Shown: positions 33,592-42,593 of the stretch, one piece after another
Layout of the letters: each line of letters opens with the position of its first letter
Position numbering within the stretch: position 1 is the stretch's first letter
Origin: BOG-931 sp963781725
GTDB taxonomy: Bacteria; Pseudomonadota; Alphaproteobacteria; Rhizobiales; Xanthobacteraceae
NCBI GenBank assembly: GCA_963781725.1
Contig: CAWAGV010000002.1
Span: forward strand, 1,984,001 to 2,048,000
Length of the DNA stretch: 64,000 nucleotides
Reading direction: 5' to 3'
Made by a program: the position numbers and the translations under genes
Notes under the pieces: generated by a model
Seen by the model: only the letters and a program-made list of their open reading frames with translations
Told to the model about the DNA's origin: nothing
Database searches by the model: none

Positions 33592-34218
33592 GTGATCAAA
33601 ATCTGGGGCCGGAATACATCGTCGAATGTGCAGAAGGTGATGTGGGCGGTCGGCGAAATGAGCCTGCCGCACGAGCGCATCGATATCGCCGGACCGTTCG
33701 GCAAGAACCGCGAGGCGGCCTATCTCGCCATGAATCCCAACGGCCTTGTGCCGACGCTCGAAGAAGAAGACGGCTTCCTGCTGTGGGAGTCGAACTCGAT
33801 CGTGCGCTACCTCGCCGCCAAGCATAAATCGGCGGTTCTGGAGCCGGCCGATTTGAGAACCCGGGCGCTCGCCGGCAAATGGATGGACTGGCAGTTGTCG
33901 GTCTGCGGACCGGCAATCACGCCGGTGTTCTGGGGCCTGATCCGCACGCCGCCCGAAAAACGCGACCATGCGGCGATCGAGGCGGGCAAAAAGAGCACGA
34001 CGGCGGCTTTCGTCATGGTGGAAGAGCAGCTTGCGAAAACCGCCCACCTCGCCGGCGATGCGTTTTCCTACGGCGACATCCCGGTCGGCATCATGGCTTA
34101 CCGCTACCGGCAGCTCGTGCCGGACCGCCCGCCGCTGAAAAATTTCGAGCGCTGGTACGCCGCGATCTCGTCGCGGCGGGCGTTCAAGGATCAGGTCGGC
34201 GCGGTGCCGCTGACGTAA
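33592..34218 (+). CDS. Glutathione S-transferase family protein
   Basis: 208 aa from a GTG start preceded by GGGAGAGA. The thioredoxin-fold N-terminal domain has SSNVQKVMWAVGEM (glutathione-site Ser region), NPNGLVPTLEEEDGF (cis-Pro) and LWESNSIVRYLAAKH (Glu-Ser binding the gamma-glutamyl group). An all-helical C-terminal domain follows. The substrate is unknown. It is flanked by a palindromic repeat on each side. Confidence 0.9.
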   Translation: MIKIWGRNTSSNVQKVMWAVGEMSLPHERIDIAGPFGKNREAAYLAMNPNGLVPTLEEEDGFLLWESNSIVRYLAAKHKSAVLEPADLRTRALAGKWMDWQLSVCGPAITPVFWGLIRTPPEKRDHAAIEAGKKSTTAAFVMVEEQLAKTAHLAGDAFSYGDIPVGIMAYRYRQLVPDRPPLKNFERWYAAISSRRAFKDQVGAVPLT

Positions 34219-34226
34219 TACCTTGC

Positions 34227-34302
34227 CGCTCGTCCCCGCGAAAGCGGGGACCCGGTTTGTGCAAGACCAAAGTTGGATTCCCGCTTTCGCGGGAATGAGC
34301 GG
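34227..34302. repeat. Dispersed palindromic repeat, GTCCCCGCG type
   Basis: CCGCTCGTCCCCGCG at the left and CGCGGGAATGAGCGG at the right are inverted ends. Internal hairpins are CCCCGCGAAAGCGGGG and CCCGCTTTCGCGGG. It lies in the convergent gap between the GST and aminotransferase genes. The same element occurs inside the ABC permease gene at 40600-40680. Confidence 0.85.
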
Positions 34303-34309
34303 AGAATAA

Positions 34310-35518
34310 TTACTCCGCTGCGGCGCGCGCACCGGCGGAGTGCGCCGATACCAGATAGTCCATTGCCGCCTGCACGCCGCCCTTCTTGTGCGGGATGGCG
34401 GCAAGCCCGAGCGCCATCTCGGTCGCCGCCAGCGCGCCCATCATCCAGGCATCGTTGATGTCGCCGAGGTGGCCGATGCGGAAATATTTCTTCGCGTAAG
34501 GACCGAAGCTCGCGCCGTAGGAGATGTTGAAGGTGTCGAGCGCCAACGCGCGGAACGCGTCGGCGTCGTGGCCGTCCGGCAACAGCACCGCGGTAACGGT
34601 CGGCGAATAGTATTTCGGATCGCGGCACAGGATCTCGAGGCCCCATGCTTTCACGGCCCGCCGCGTCGCTTCGGCAAGGCGATGATGACGCGCAAACACG
34701 TTGTCGAGACCTTCCTCGTGCAGCATGTCGATGGCCACGGCGAGGCCCTGGATCATCGGCGTTGCCGGCGTGTACGGGAAAAAGCCCGACTTGTTCATGT
34801 TGAGCATGTCGTCCCAGGAGAAGAACGACTTCGTCAGCTTCGACGTCTTTGTCGCCGCCAGCGCCTTGTCGCTGACCGCGTTGAACGACATGCCGGGCGG
34901 CATCATCAAGCCCTTTTGCGCGCCGCCGACAGTGACGTCGACGCCCCACTCGTCGTGGCGGTAGTCGGTTGATGCGAGCGACGAGATGGTGTCGACCATC
35001 AGCAGCGCCGGATGGCCGGCGGCATTGATCGCCTTGCGGATGCCGTCAATCGGCGTCAGGCAGCCTGTCGCGGTCTCGTTGTGCAGCACGCAGACCGCTT
35101 TGATCTCGTGCGCCTTGTCCTTGCGCAGATGGTCCTCAATCGCCGCGGCGTCGGCGCCGGTGCGCCAGTCGCCTTTGATGAATTCCGGCTTGAGGGCGAG
35201 CTTCTCCGCCATGGTCTTCCACTGTGCGGCGAACTGCCCGGTTTCAAACATCAGCACGCGGTCGCCAGGCGACAGTGTGTTGACCAGCGCCGCTTCCCAC
35301 GCGCCGGTACCGGTCGCGGTGTAAATGATGACCGGATTGGTGGTCTTGAAAATCGTCTTGATGCCGTCAAGGCAGCGCTTGGCGAGCTTGGCGAATTCCG
35401 GACCGCGATGATCGATCATCGGCACGTCCATCGCCCGCATCACGCGGTCGGGCAGCGGCGTGGGTCCCGGAATTTGCAGGAAATGACGCCCGGCGGCGCG
35501 CGAAGCATTCTGCGGCAT
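34310..35518 (-). CDS. PLP-dependent aminotransferase, serine-glyoxylate/alanine-glyoxylate type
   Basis: 402-aa class V aminotransferase. It begins MPQNASRAAGRHFLQIPGPT; TATGTGAWEAALVNTLSPGD binds the cofactor phosphate, DTISSLASTDYRHDEWGVDV carries the Asp to the pyridine nitrogen, and the Schiff-base Lys is in VGGAQKGLMMPPG. It is close to serine-glyoxylate aminotransferase (serine cycle/photorespiration), though substrates of this subgroup vary. The start at 35518 is favoured over 35566. It is divergent from the FAD/FeS oxidoreductase gene. Confidence 0.87.
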   Translation of the reverse strand: MPQNASRAAGRHFLQIPGPTPLPDRVMRAMDVPMIDHRGPEFAKLAKRCLDGIKTIFKTTNPVIIYTATGTGAWEAALVNTLSPGDRVLMFETGQFAAQWKTMAEKLALKPEFIKGDWRTGADAAAIEDHLRKDKAHEIKAVCVLHNETATGCLTPIDGIRKAINAAGHPALLMVDTISSLASTDYRHDEWGVDVTVGGAQKGLMMPPGMSFNAVSDKALAATKTSKLTKSFFSWDDMLNMNKSGFFPYTPATPMIQGLAVAIDMLHEEGLDNVFARHHRLAEATRRAVKAWGLEILCRDPKYYSPTVTAVLLPDGHDADAFRALALDTFNISYGASFGPYAKKYFRIGHLGDINDAWMMGALAATEMALGLAAIPHKKGGVQAAMDYLVSAHSAGARAAAE

Positions 35519-35671
35519 TGTCGAAACTCCTTTGGACGGTTCATTCACCCGGCGGCGCCCGTCCAAAGCGCTCGCGGCTTGTGGCGTTGAATAGCGAATG
35601 CGACATTCGGGTCAAGTCCAAACGTCTCGATCCATAGGCCATTGTGATCGTGTCGGTTTTGGGCGCGGAGG

Positions 35672-38587
35672 GTGGACGTGCCGGCATTGCTGATGCCCGC
35701 TCTGGAGCGGCGGCTGAAGGCGGAACAGGTGGGCGACGTACGCTTCGACGCCTATACCCGTGGGCGCTATGCCACCGACGCTTCGCACTATCAGGTCGTG
35801 CCGCTCGGCGTGGTGACGCCGCGGACGATTGAAGAAGCTGAACAGGCGATCGGGATCTGCCGCGCGGACGGTGTGCCGGTGACGCCGCGCGGCGGCGGGA
35901 CGTCGCAGGCCGGGCAAACCGTCAACCAGTCGGTGGTGATCGATTGCTCGCAGCGGCTCAACCGCGTGCTGGAGCTCGATGCCGCAAACAGGCGTTGCGT
36001 CGTGCAGCCCGGCATCGTGCTCGACGAACTCAACCGTCAGATCCGATCATCCGGCCTGTGGTTCCCGGTCGATATTTCCACCGCGTCGCGCGCCACTATC
36101 GGCGGCATGGTGGGCAACAATTCCTGCGGCGCACGCTCGTTACGCTACGGCAACACGCGGGAAAATGTTCTGTCGATCGACGCGATGCTGCCCGACGGCA
36201 CCCGCGCCCACTTCGGCCGTCTCGGCGACAGCAGCGTCAACGTGCCACAGGATTTGATCAACGACCTTCTCGCCATTGCGGCGCGTGAAGCGGACGAAAT
36301 CGAACGACGCTTTCCGAAAGTGCAACGCCGGGTCGGCGGCTATAACCTTGATGCGCTTGTTCCGGGCCGCAACGATATCAATCTCGCGCATCTTCTGGTC
36401 GGCTCGGAAGGCACGCTCGCGTTTTCGACGAAAATCGAACTGAAGCTGTCGCCGCTGCTCGGCCGCCGTGCCGTTGGCGCCTGCCACTTCGGCAGCTTTC
36501 ACGAGGCGATGAAGGCGGCGCAGCACATCGTCAAGCTGGGACCGATCGCGGTCGAACTCATCGACCGCACCATGCTCGGCCTTGCCGCCGATATCGCCAT
36601 GTTCAGGCCGACGGTCGCAGCGTTCCTGCGCGGCGATCCCGAGGCGATCCTGTTTGTCGAATTTGCCGAGGACGATTGGGACGAGAACCTGCGCCGGCTG
36701 AAGCAGCTCGGCGAACTGCTCGGCGACCTCGGCATCGCTTGGGACAATAGCGGCGCGCACTGGGGCGGTGTTGTCGAAGTGCTCGACCCCAAACTGCAAG
36801 CCAGCATCAATGAAGTCCGCACCGCCGGCCTCAACATCATGATGTCGATGAAGGAGGCGGGGAAACCGGTCTCGTTTGTTGAGGATTGCGCGGTCCCGCT
36901 CGAATACCTCGCCGATTACACCGCGCGGCTGACCGAAGTGTTTGAGAAGAACGGCACCCGCGGCACCTGGTATGCGCACGCCGCGGTCGGCTGTCTGCAT
37001 GTGCGTCCGGTGCTCAATCTGCGGCTCGAAAAGGACGCGCACGCGATGCGCGCGATCGCCGAAGCGGCGTTCGCGATGGTGCGCGAATACAAGGGCTCGC
37101 ATTCCGGCGAGCATGGCGACGGCATCGTGCGTTCGGAATTCCACGAGAAGATGTTCGGCGGTGAGCTCGTCCGTGCGTTCGAGGAAGTGAAGGACCGGTT
37201 CGATCCGCAAAATCTCTTCAATCCCGGCAAGATCGTGCGCACGCCGAAGTTCGACGACCGCACGCTGTTTCGCTATGGCCCCGGTTATCACAGCCCGGCG
37301 ATGACGACCGCGCTCGACTGGTCGGCCTATACCGGCGCCGGCGGCGGTTTTCAGGGTGCGGTCGAGATGTGCAACAATAACGGCGCCTGCCGCTCGCTGG
37401 CCGGCGGCGTCATGTGCCCGAGCTATCGTGTCACCCGCGACGAACGCGACGTCACGCGCGGCCGGGCAAATACGCTCCGCCTCGCCATCACCGGCCAGTT
37501 GGGGCCGGAAGCGCTCGCCTCCGACGCGATGGCCGAGACGCTGGGGCTTTGCGTGTCCTGCAAGGCGTGCCGGCGTGAATGCCCGACCGGCGTCGATATG
37601 GCGCGCATGAAGATCGAGGTGCTGCGGGCGCGTGCGGAAAAATTGGGATTGCCGCTGCACGACAGGCTGGTGGGCTATCTGCCGCACTATGCGCCGAAGG
37701 CCGCGCGCGTCTCCTGGCTGATGAATTTGCGCGACCGGCTGCCCGGTGCGGCGAAATTGTCGGAAGCGATTGCGGGGTTCAGCGCGAAGCGCAGCCTGCC
37801 GCAATGGCGCGGTGATTTTTTCCAGGAGCCGCCTGACAGCGGAGCGGGCAAGGAAGTTGTTCTGTTCGCCGATACCTTCAATCGCTATTTCGAGCGGGAA
37901 AATCTCGACGCGGCATTGGCCGTGCTGGTCGCCGGCGGCTATGCCGTGCGCTTTGCTAGGCCGCAACACCGGAACGCAAGGCCGATCTGCTGCGGGCGCA
38001 CATTCCTTGCCGTCGGCAAGGTCGACGAGGCGCGACGCGAGGCGGAAGCGGCGCTCGCCGCGCTGGCGCCCTATGTGGAGCGTGGTGTGCCGGTGATCGG
38101 GCTTGAGCCGAGCTGCATCCTCACCTTCCGTGACGAGATTCCGGCATTGCTCAAAAGCGATCTGGCGCGCCGTGTCGCCGACAGCGCCATGCTGTTCGAG
38201 GAATTCCTGACAGCCGAAGCGAAAGTTGGCCGGCTCAATCTGCCGCTCAAGCCGGCAAGGAAGCGCGCGCTGCTGCACGGCCACTGTCATCAAAAATCTT
38301 TCGATGCGATGGCGGACGTCCAGGCGACGCTGAAACTTGTTCCGGAGCTCGAGGTCGAGCCGATCGAATCGAGTTGCTGCGGAATGGCCGGCTCGTTCGG
38401 CTATCACGCCGACACGATCGAGGTATCACGGGCGATGGGTGAGCTTTCGCTATTGCCTGCGGTTCGCAAGGCGCCGGACGACGCCATCATCGTCGCCGAC
38501 GGCACCTCGTGCCGGCATCAGATCAAGGATGGAACGGGCCGCGCCGCGGTTCACGTGGCACGCGTGCTGGCGGATTATCTCGGATAG
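35672..38587 (+). CDS. FAD-linked and Fe-S-binding oxidoreductase (YdiJ/D-2-hydroxyacid dehydrogenase type)
   Basis: 971 aa. N-terminal FAD_binding_4 domain (VTPRGGGTSQAGQTVNQSVV, then SRATIGGMVGNNSCGARSLR), FAD-oxidase C domain (to about 530, HSGEHGDGIVRSEF), a ferredoxin-like region with MCNNNGACRSLAGGVMCPSY and CVSCKACRRECP, and a C-terminal cysteine-rich CCG region (GLEPSCILTFRDE, HGHCHQKSF, ESSCCGMAGSFG). E. coli YdiJ, with the same architecture, is reported to oxidise D-2-hydroxyacids; the substrate here is inferred. Start is GTG at 35672. The divergent aminotransferase may share a glyoxylate or hydroxyacid theme. Confidence 0.9.
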   Translation: MDVPALLMPALERRLKAEQVGDVRFDAYTRGRYATDASHYQVVPLGVVTPRTIEEAEQAIGICRADGVPVTPRGGGTSQAGQTVNQSVVIDCSQRLNRVLELDAANRRCVVQPGIVLDELNRQIRSSGLWFPVDISTASRATIGGMVGNNSCGARSLRYGNTRENVLSIDAMLPDGTRAHFGRLGDSSVNVPQDLINDLLAIAAREADEIERRFPKVQRRVGGYNLDALVPGRNDINLAHLLVGSEGTLAFSTKIELKLSPLLGRRAVGACHFGSFHEAMKAAQHIVKLGPIAVELIDRTMLGLAADIAMFRPTVAAFLRGDPEAILFVEFAEDDWDENLRRLKQLGELLGDLGIAWDNSGAHWGGVVEVLDPKLQASINEVRTAGLNIMMSMKEAGKPVSFVEDCAVPLEYLADYTARLTEVFEKNGTRGTWYAHAAVGCLHVRPVLNLRLEKDAHAMRAIAEAAFAMVREYKGSHSGEHGDGIVRSEFHEKMFGGELVRAFEEVKDRFDPQNLFNPGKIVRTPKFDDRTLFRYGPGYHSPAMTTALDWSAYTGAGGGFQGAVEMCNNNGACRSLAGGVMCPSYRVTRDERDVTRGRANTLRLAITGQLGPEALASDAMAETLGLCVSCKACRRECPTGVDMARMKIEVLRARAEKLGLPLHDRLVGYLPHYAPKAARVSWLMNLRDRLPGAAKLSEAIAGFSAKRSLPQWRGDFFQEPPDSGAGKEVVLFADTFNRYFERENLDAALAVLVAGGYAVRFARPQHRNARPICCGRTFLAVGKVDEARREAEAALAALAPYVERGVPVIGLEPSCILTFRDEIPALLKSDLARRVADSAMLFEEFLTAEAKVGRLNLPLKPARKRALLHGHCHQKSFDAMADVQATLKLVPELEVEPIESSCCGMAGSFGYHADTIEVSRAMGELSLLPAVRKAPDDAIIVADGTSCRHQIKDGTGRAAVHVARVLADYLG

Positions 38588-38596
38588 AAAAACCGC

Positions 38597-39682
38597 TCAA
38601 GGGCCGGGGGCAGGCTGTTGCCGTGTCAGCGTGGCGTAGGACTGATCCAGCGCATGGCTCATGTCCCGCGCGAGGTTCAGGTCATGCGGGCTCTGCTCGA
38701 CCATGGATTTGTGGTCGCCGGTGGTCGGAACGACGTCGAAGCCGCCGGCGAAGAGTTGTGACCAGCCGAGGCTTTCATCGGCTGCCGGCGACGGGCAGTC
38801 TTCCGCGCGGTCGGCGCGGAAAAGCACGCCATGGCTGTCCAGGCGGCGGATGCGATAGTTACGCAGCGAATGATCATAGAGACGCTCGATCAGACGCCAA
38901 TGCAGTGGCCGGCCGAGCGTATCGAGCTTCGTGGTGAGCAAGCCGGGATCGCCCATCGCGTGCCACAGGAAGCTCTGCTTCGCGGCATTCACAGCTGCCG
39001 CCAGCGCCCACCTGGTCACCTGTCCTGAGGTCTTGAGCTTCGCGATGAACGATTGCGGGGCGGTCTCCGCCTGCGAATTCCAGATATGCCGAAGACTTCG
39101 GCGTGCCGCGAGATGCCACACCGGATAGTCCGGCGGGCAGTCGAGCAGTATGACCCTCTCAACCTTCGTGCCGCGCGCTTGCAGCTGATGTGCGGCCTCG
39201 AATGCGATATTGCCGTTGAACGAATAGCCGATCAGCACGCACGGCGACGACTTTGCGTGGTCGTGGATCACGGCGGTGTAGCGTGCAACCAGTTCCTCCA
39301 GCGGCGGGCAGGCGGCGATGTTGTTTTTGACCGCGGCGTCGTGCCATTCGGATGGCCAGATGATCTCGACGGCGTAGATCGCCTGCGCGACAGAAATCAA
39401 CCGCGCGAGATGAAACTCGAAAAGCCCGGCGCCGATGAAATAGGCCGGCGTGGCGGCTACGCCTTGCTTCAGCTGAAGCACCGGAGGCTGGCGCACAGTT
39501 TGCGGCGCGTCGCGTTTACGGAGATGTTTCGCGGTGCCAATGATCTGCGCCCACAATGCGGCGCGTGCTTCATCGGTCGCAGTGCGCTGCGCCGTCCCGG
39601 AGGCTTCGGTCTTGCTATAGGCGTCGATTGCCGCCATTTCCGCTGACTCGACCGTCTGTGGAGGTCTGACAGTCTCTTTCAT
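38597..39682 (-). CDS. Stand-alone NRPS/PKS-type thioesterase
   Basis: 361 aa. About 75 N-terminal residues of unclear nature (DEARAALWAQIIGTAKHLRK) precede an alpha/beta-hydrolase thioesterase domain: PAYFIGAGLFEFHLARLI, nucleophile elbow IGYSFNGNIAFEAA (Ser154), LLDCPPDYP, and GDHKSMVE with the catalytic His324. The SxxG and GDHxxM patterns are those of type I thioesterase domains at the ends of NRPS/PKS proteins. No such synthase or carrier protein is in the window, so its acyl substrate is unknown. Confidence 0.8.
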   Translation of the reverse strand: MKETVRPPQTVESAEMAAIDAYSKTEASGTAQRTATDEARAALWAQIIGTAKHLRKRDAPQTVRQPPVLQLKQGVAATPAYFIGAGLFEFHLARLISVAQAIYAVEIIWPSEWHDAAVKNNIAACPPLEELVARYTAVIHDHAKSSPCVLIGYSFNGNIAFEAAHQLQARGTKVERVILLDCPPDYPVWHLAARRSLRHIWNSQAETAPQSFIAKLKTSGQVTRWALAAAVNAAKQSFLWHAMGDPGLLTTKLDTLGRPLHWRLIERLYDHSLRNYRIRRLDSHGVLFRADRAEDCPSPAADESLGWSQLFAGGFDVVPTTGDHKSMVEQSPHDLNLARDMSHALDQSYATLTRQQPAPGP

Positions 39683-39808
39683 TCCAGCCGATTCGAATAA
39701 AAGCAGCGGTCAAGACGGACAAGCATTACCCGCGTTAATGGTCAACGGAATCGGGCAAAATCTTGCCCGCAAGCTGGCCCGTGAAATCACGATGGGCAGC
39801 GCGCAGAG

Positions 39809-40696
39809 TTAACGCTCGCCATCGAGCGCGCTTTCGTGCCAGCGGCGTAGCGCCAGATAGTTAATCAGCGCCAGCAGATAGAAAATCACGATGCCGGCAA
39901 CCGACAGCAGAAGCAGGGCGGCAAACATGCGCGGGATGTTGAGCCGGTATCCCAACTCGGCGATACGATAGGCGAGACCGGACCCTGCGCCGGCCGATCC
40001 GGCGGCGATCTCGGCGACGACGGCGCCGATCAGCGACAGGCCGCCGGCGATGCGCAGGCCGCCCAGGATGTAAGGCAGCGCCGCCGGCAGCTTGAGATTC
40101 CACAGCACCTGGCTGCGCGACGCGCCATAAAGCGCGAACAGGTCGGCGAGGTTGCGGTCCACCGAGTTCAGCCCGAGCGTGGTGTTCGCCAGCACCGGGA
40201 AAAAAGCGACGATCCAGGCACAGGCCAGCACCGCGACCGGCTGTGGCAGGTAGATCAGCAGCAACGGGGCGATGGCGAGGATCGGCGTAACCTGAAGCAC
40301 CACTGCGAACGGATAGAGCGAATATTCGACGAAGCGCGACTGGTTGAACAACACGGCAAGCCCGACGCCGCCAACCGACGCCAGCAGGAAACCCTCGAAC
40401 GTCGTGATGAGGGTGACCAGCAGCGATTGCAGCAGCAGCGCGCCGTCCGAAAACAGCGTTTGCAGGATCAGGCTTGGGGCCGGCAGCACATAAGGCGGGA
40501 TGCCTTTGATGCGGACCACCAGCTCCCAAAGACCGACGGTGAGGACGAGCACGATGACCGGCAGGGCAATGCTGAGCACGCGGTCGCGGCGCCGAAATTC
40601 CGCTCGTCCCCGCGGAAGCGGGGACCCAGGTTGAGATGCATCGCCGGTTTGTGGATTCCCGCTTTCGCGGGAATGAGCGGGAGGTGGGGTGCTCAT
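39809..40696 (-). CDS. ABC importer permease (SsuC/TauC-like) with repeat-encoded N-terminus
   Basis: 295-aa membrane subunit with about six helices and the EAA loop (LFALYGASRSQVLWNLKLPA). It belongs to the nitrate/sulfonate/taurine/pyrimidine group. The start at 40696 overlaps the ATPase stop (ATGA). Residues about 6-32 (AHSRESGNPQTGDASQPGS, then PLPRGR) are encoded by an 81-base palindromic repeat read in frame, ahead of the first helix (ALPVIVLVLTVGLWELV). This extension is not expected to be functional. It is the third gene of SBP-ATPase-permease. Confidence 0.88.
   Translation of the reverse strand: MSTPPPAHSRESGNPQTGDASQPGSPLPRGRAEFRRRDRVLSIALPVIVLVLTVGLWELVVRIKGIPPYVLPAPSLILQTLFSDGALLLQSLLVTLITTFEGFLLASVGGVGLAVLFNQSRFVEYSLYPFAVVLQVTPILAIAPLLLIYLPQPVAVLACAWIVAFFPVLANTTLGLNSVDRNLADLFALYGASRSQVLWNLKLPAALPYILGGLRIAGGLSLIGAVVAEIAAGSAGAGSGLAYRIAELGYRLNIPRMFAALLLLSVAGIVIFYLLALINYLALRRWHESALDGER
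40600..40680. repeat. Palindromic repeat (GTCCCCGCG type) inside the permease gene
   Basis: Second copy of the 34227-34302 element, with ends CCGCTCGTCCCCGCG and CGCGGGAATGAGCGG and similar hairpins. It is 81 bases long, a multiple of three, and keeps the permease frame open between its start codon and first helix. Confidence 0.85.
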
Positions 40697-41478
40697 GTCT
40701 CGCCTCCCGCAGCCATCGCCTGACCGAGCGCCTCGGACGTGCGCCGGCATAACGCGGCATATTCAGCGGAGGTGCGAAAATTCTGGTCGCGCGGGTACGG
40801 TGCGTCGATCGCCAGCTCGGTAAAGACGCGGCCGGGACGGGCCGCCATCACCACGATCCGGCTCGACAGGTAGACCGATTCGAACACCGAGTGGGTGACG
40901 AACACCACGGTCGTGCGCAACGCCTGCCACACGTCGAGCAGGTCGTTGTTGAGCTTGAAGCGTGTGATCTCATCGAGCGCGGCAAACGGCTCATCCATCA
41001 ACAGCAACGCGGGCTCGGTGACCAGCGCCCGCGCAATGGAAACCCGCATTCGCATGCCGCCCGACAATTCGCGCGGATACGCATTCTCGAATTTTTCCAG
41101 GCCGACGCGGGATAGCGCGGCCTTGACGCGCTCCGCGGCCTTGTCCGCCGTCGCGCCTTTCAGTTTCAGCGGCAGCAGGACATTGTTGAACACATTGGCC
41201 CAGGGCATCAGCGTCGGCTCCTGAAAGACGAAGCCAAGACGTCGTTCCGCGGTCGCCGCGGGCCACGTGACGTTACCTTCCGTCGGATCGCTCAACCCGG
41301 CGATGATGCGCAACGCAGTGGACTTGCCGCAGCCGGATGGACCAAGCAGCGAAAGAAATTCGCCGCCGCGTACGTCGAGGTCGAGTCCCGCGAGCGCGAC
41401 CGTGCCGCTCGGGAATGTCTTGCCGACGCCTCGCAGCGAGACGATAGGACCGGTATGCGGTGCAGCCTGCGGCGGCAT
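40693..41478 (-). CDS. ABC importer ATPase (SsuB/TauB-like)
   Basis: 261 aa. Walker A LLGPSGCGKSTALRII, signature RELSGGMRMRVSIARAL, Walker B LLLMDEPFAALDE, H-loop VFVTHSVFESVYLSSR. The layout is that of the sulfonate/nitrate/thiamine-precursor importers. It is two bases after the binding-protein gene and overlaps the permease start. Confidence 0.92.
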   Translation of the reverse strand: MPPQAAPHTGPIVSLRGVGKTFPSGTVALAGLDLDVRGGEFLSLLGPSGCGKSTALRIIAGLSDPTEGNVTWPAATAERRLGFVFQEPTLMPWANVFNNVLLPLKLKGATADKAAERVKAALSRVGLEKFENAYPRELSGGMRMRVSIARALVTEPALLLMDEPFAALDEITRFKLNNDLLDVWQALRTTVVFVTHSVFESVYLSSRIVVMAARPGRVFTELAIDAPYPRDQNFRTSAEYAALCRRTSEALGQAMAAGGET

Positions 41479-41480
41479 GG

Positions 41481-42503
41481 CTACTGTTTCGGCCGCAGAT
41501 CGAGTCCGACCTTCTTGCCGGTGAACTGGGTCGTATAGGAATTCTGGTAGGCGACGCTCGCCTTGGTGACGCCGGCGCGGACCATCTCGTCGAAAAAGCC
41601 CTTCATCCGCGCATCCGTCAGTGCGCCGACGCCGAGCGTCGTTGCGTCGCCGGAATCGACAATGCCGGCTTCCTTCATCTTGCTGACCGAGTATTTCAGG
41701 AGATCGTCGGTCATCTCCGGGTTCTGCTTCTTGATCAGCGCGTTGGCGGCGGAGTTGTCGTTATAGATGTAGTTGTACCAGCCCACGATCGAGGCATCGA
41801 CGAAGCGCTGCACCAGATCGGGCTTCTTGGCGACAAGGTCCTTCCGTGTCTGGATCAGGGTCGAGTAGCCCGACAAGCCTTGATCGGCGAGCAGGAAGAC
41901 TTTCGGCGCAAAGCCGGCGGCTTTCTGGATGCTGAAGGGTTCCGACGTCACATAACCCTGCATCGCACTTTTCTTGTCGACGAGGAACGGCTGCAAATTG
42001 TCGTTGTATGGCTTTACCTGCTTGTCGGTGAAACCGTAATCGGCCTTGAGCCACTGGTAGTAGGTCGCGACGCCCGCGCTCGAGATGAACAGCGTCAGAT
42101 TTTTCAAATCGGTGAATTTGTCGATGCCCTGGTCAGGATGGGCGATCAGGACCTGCGGGTCTTTCTGGAACAGCGCGGCGACTTCGACGGTTGGAATGTT
42201 TTGCGCCACTGCATCGAAGCCCTCCAGCGGATTGGCGCTGAGGAAAAAATCGATCTTGCCGACCGGCAGCAGCAGCGCGTTGTTGGTGTTCGGCCCGCCC
42301 GGCACGATGGTGACGTCGAGGCCGTATTTCTTGTAAGTGCCGTCGGCCAGCGCCTGATAGAAGCCGCCGTGCTCGCCTTCGGCGAGCCAATTGGTGCCGA
42401 AGGACACCTTGTCGAGGGTCTGGGCGAAAGCGGGTGCCGCCAACACGACGCCAAAAATCGCGAGTCCGGCCGCCACCATCCGGCGCATTTTTGTCGATCG
42501 CAT
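41481..42503 (-). CDS. ABC importer periplasmic binding protein (NMT1/THI5-like)
   Basis: 340 aa with a signal peptide (MVAAGLAIFGVVLAAPAFAQ). The mature part opens LDKVSFGTNWLAEGEHGGFY, and VTIVPGGPNTNNALLLPVGK follows the typical NMT1/THI5 pattern (ThiY, SsuA relatives). Ligands of the family include pyrimidine precursors, sulfonates and nitrate. With a creatininase-family hydrolase facing it, a cyclic amide or aminopyrimidine is a reasonable guess. GGAGCAACC precedes the ATG at 42503. Confidence 0.88.
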   Translation of the reverse strand: MRSTKMRRMVAAGLAIFGVVLAAPAFAQTLDKVSFGTNWLAEGEHGGFYQALADGTYKKYGLDVTIVPGGPNTNNALLLPVGKIDFFLSANPLEGFDAVAQNIPTVEVAALFQKDPQVLIAHPDQGIDKFTDLKNLTLFISSAGVATYYQWLKADYGFTDKQVKPYNDNLQPFLVDKKSAMQGYVTSEPFSIQKAAGFAPKVFLLADQGLSGYSTLIQTRKDLVAKKPDLVQRFVDASIVGWYNYIYNDNSAANALIKKQNPEMTDDLLKYSVSKMKEAGIVDSGDATTLGVGALTDARMKGFFDEMVRAGVTKASVAYQNSYTTQFTGKKVGLDLRPKQ

Positions 42504-42558
42504 CGGTTGCTCCTTTCTGCCGCCGACGCGACAATAGGAGAGTGAACCACCGTTGGCG

Positions 42559-42576
42559 AGTAGACTGCAGTAGACT
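42559..42576. repeat. Direct repeat AGTAGACT in the importer/creatininase gap
   Basis: AGTAGACT occurs at 42559-42566 and again at 42569-42576, one 10-base step apart, in the 90-base gap between the divergent binding-protein and creatininase genes. A repeat on one face of the helix is consistent with a regulator site, but no regulator gene is adjacent. Confidence 0.4.
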
Positions 42577-42593
42577 TGCGAGAAGATCCCGAA

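Noticed and set aside
33481..34302. Possible CRISPR-like or IS ends around the GST gene
   Set aside because: The two elements belong to different palindromic repeat families, have no spacers and enclose no transposase.
36140..38407. 755-codon open frame on minus opposite the FAD/FeS oxidoreductase
   Set aside because: Long antisense frames are common in GC-rich DNA; the composition (Arg, Gln, His rich) is of a shadow and the plus frame has clear domains.
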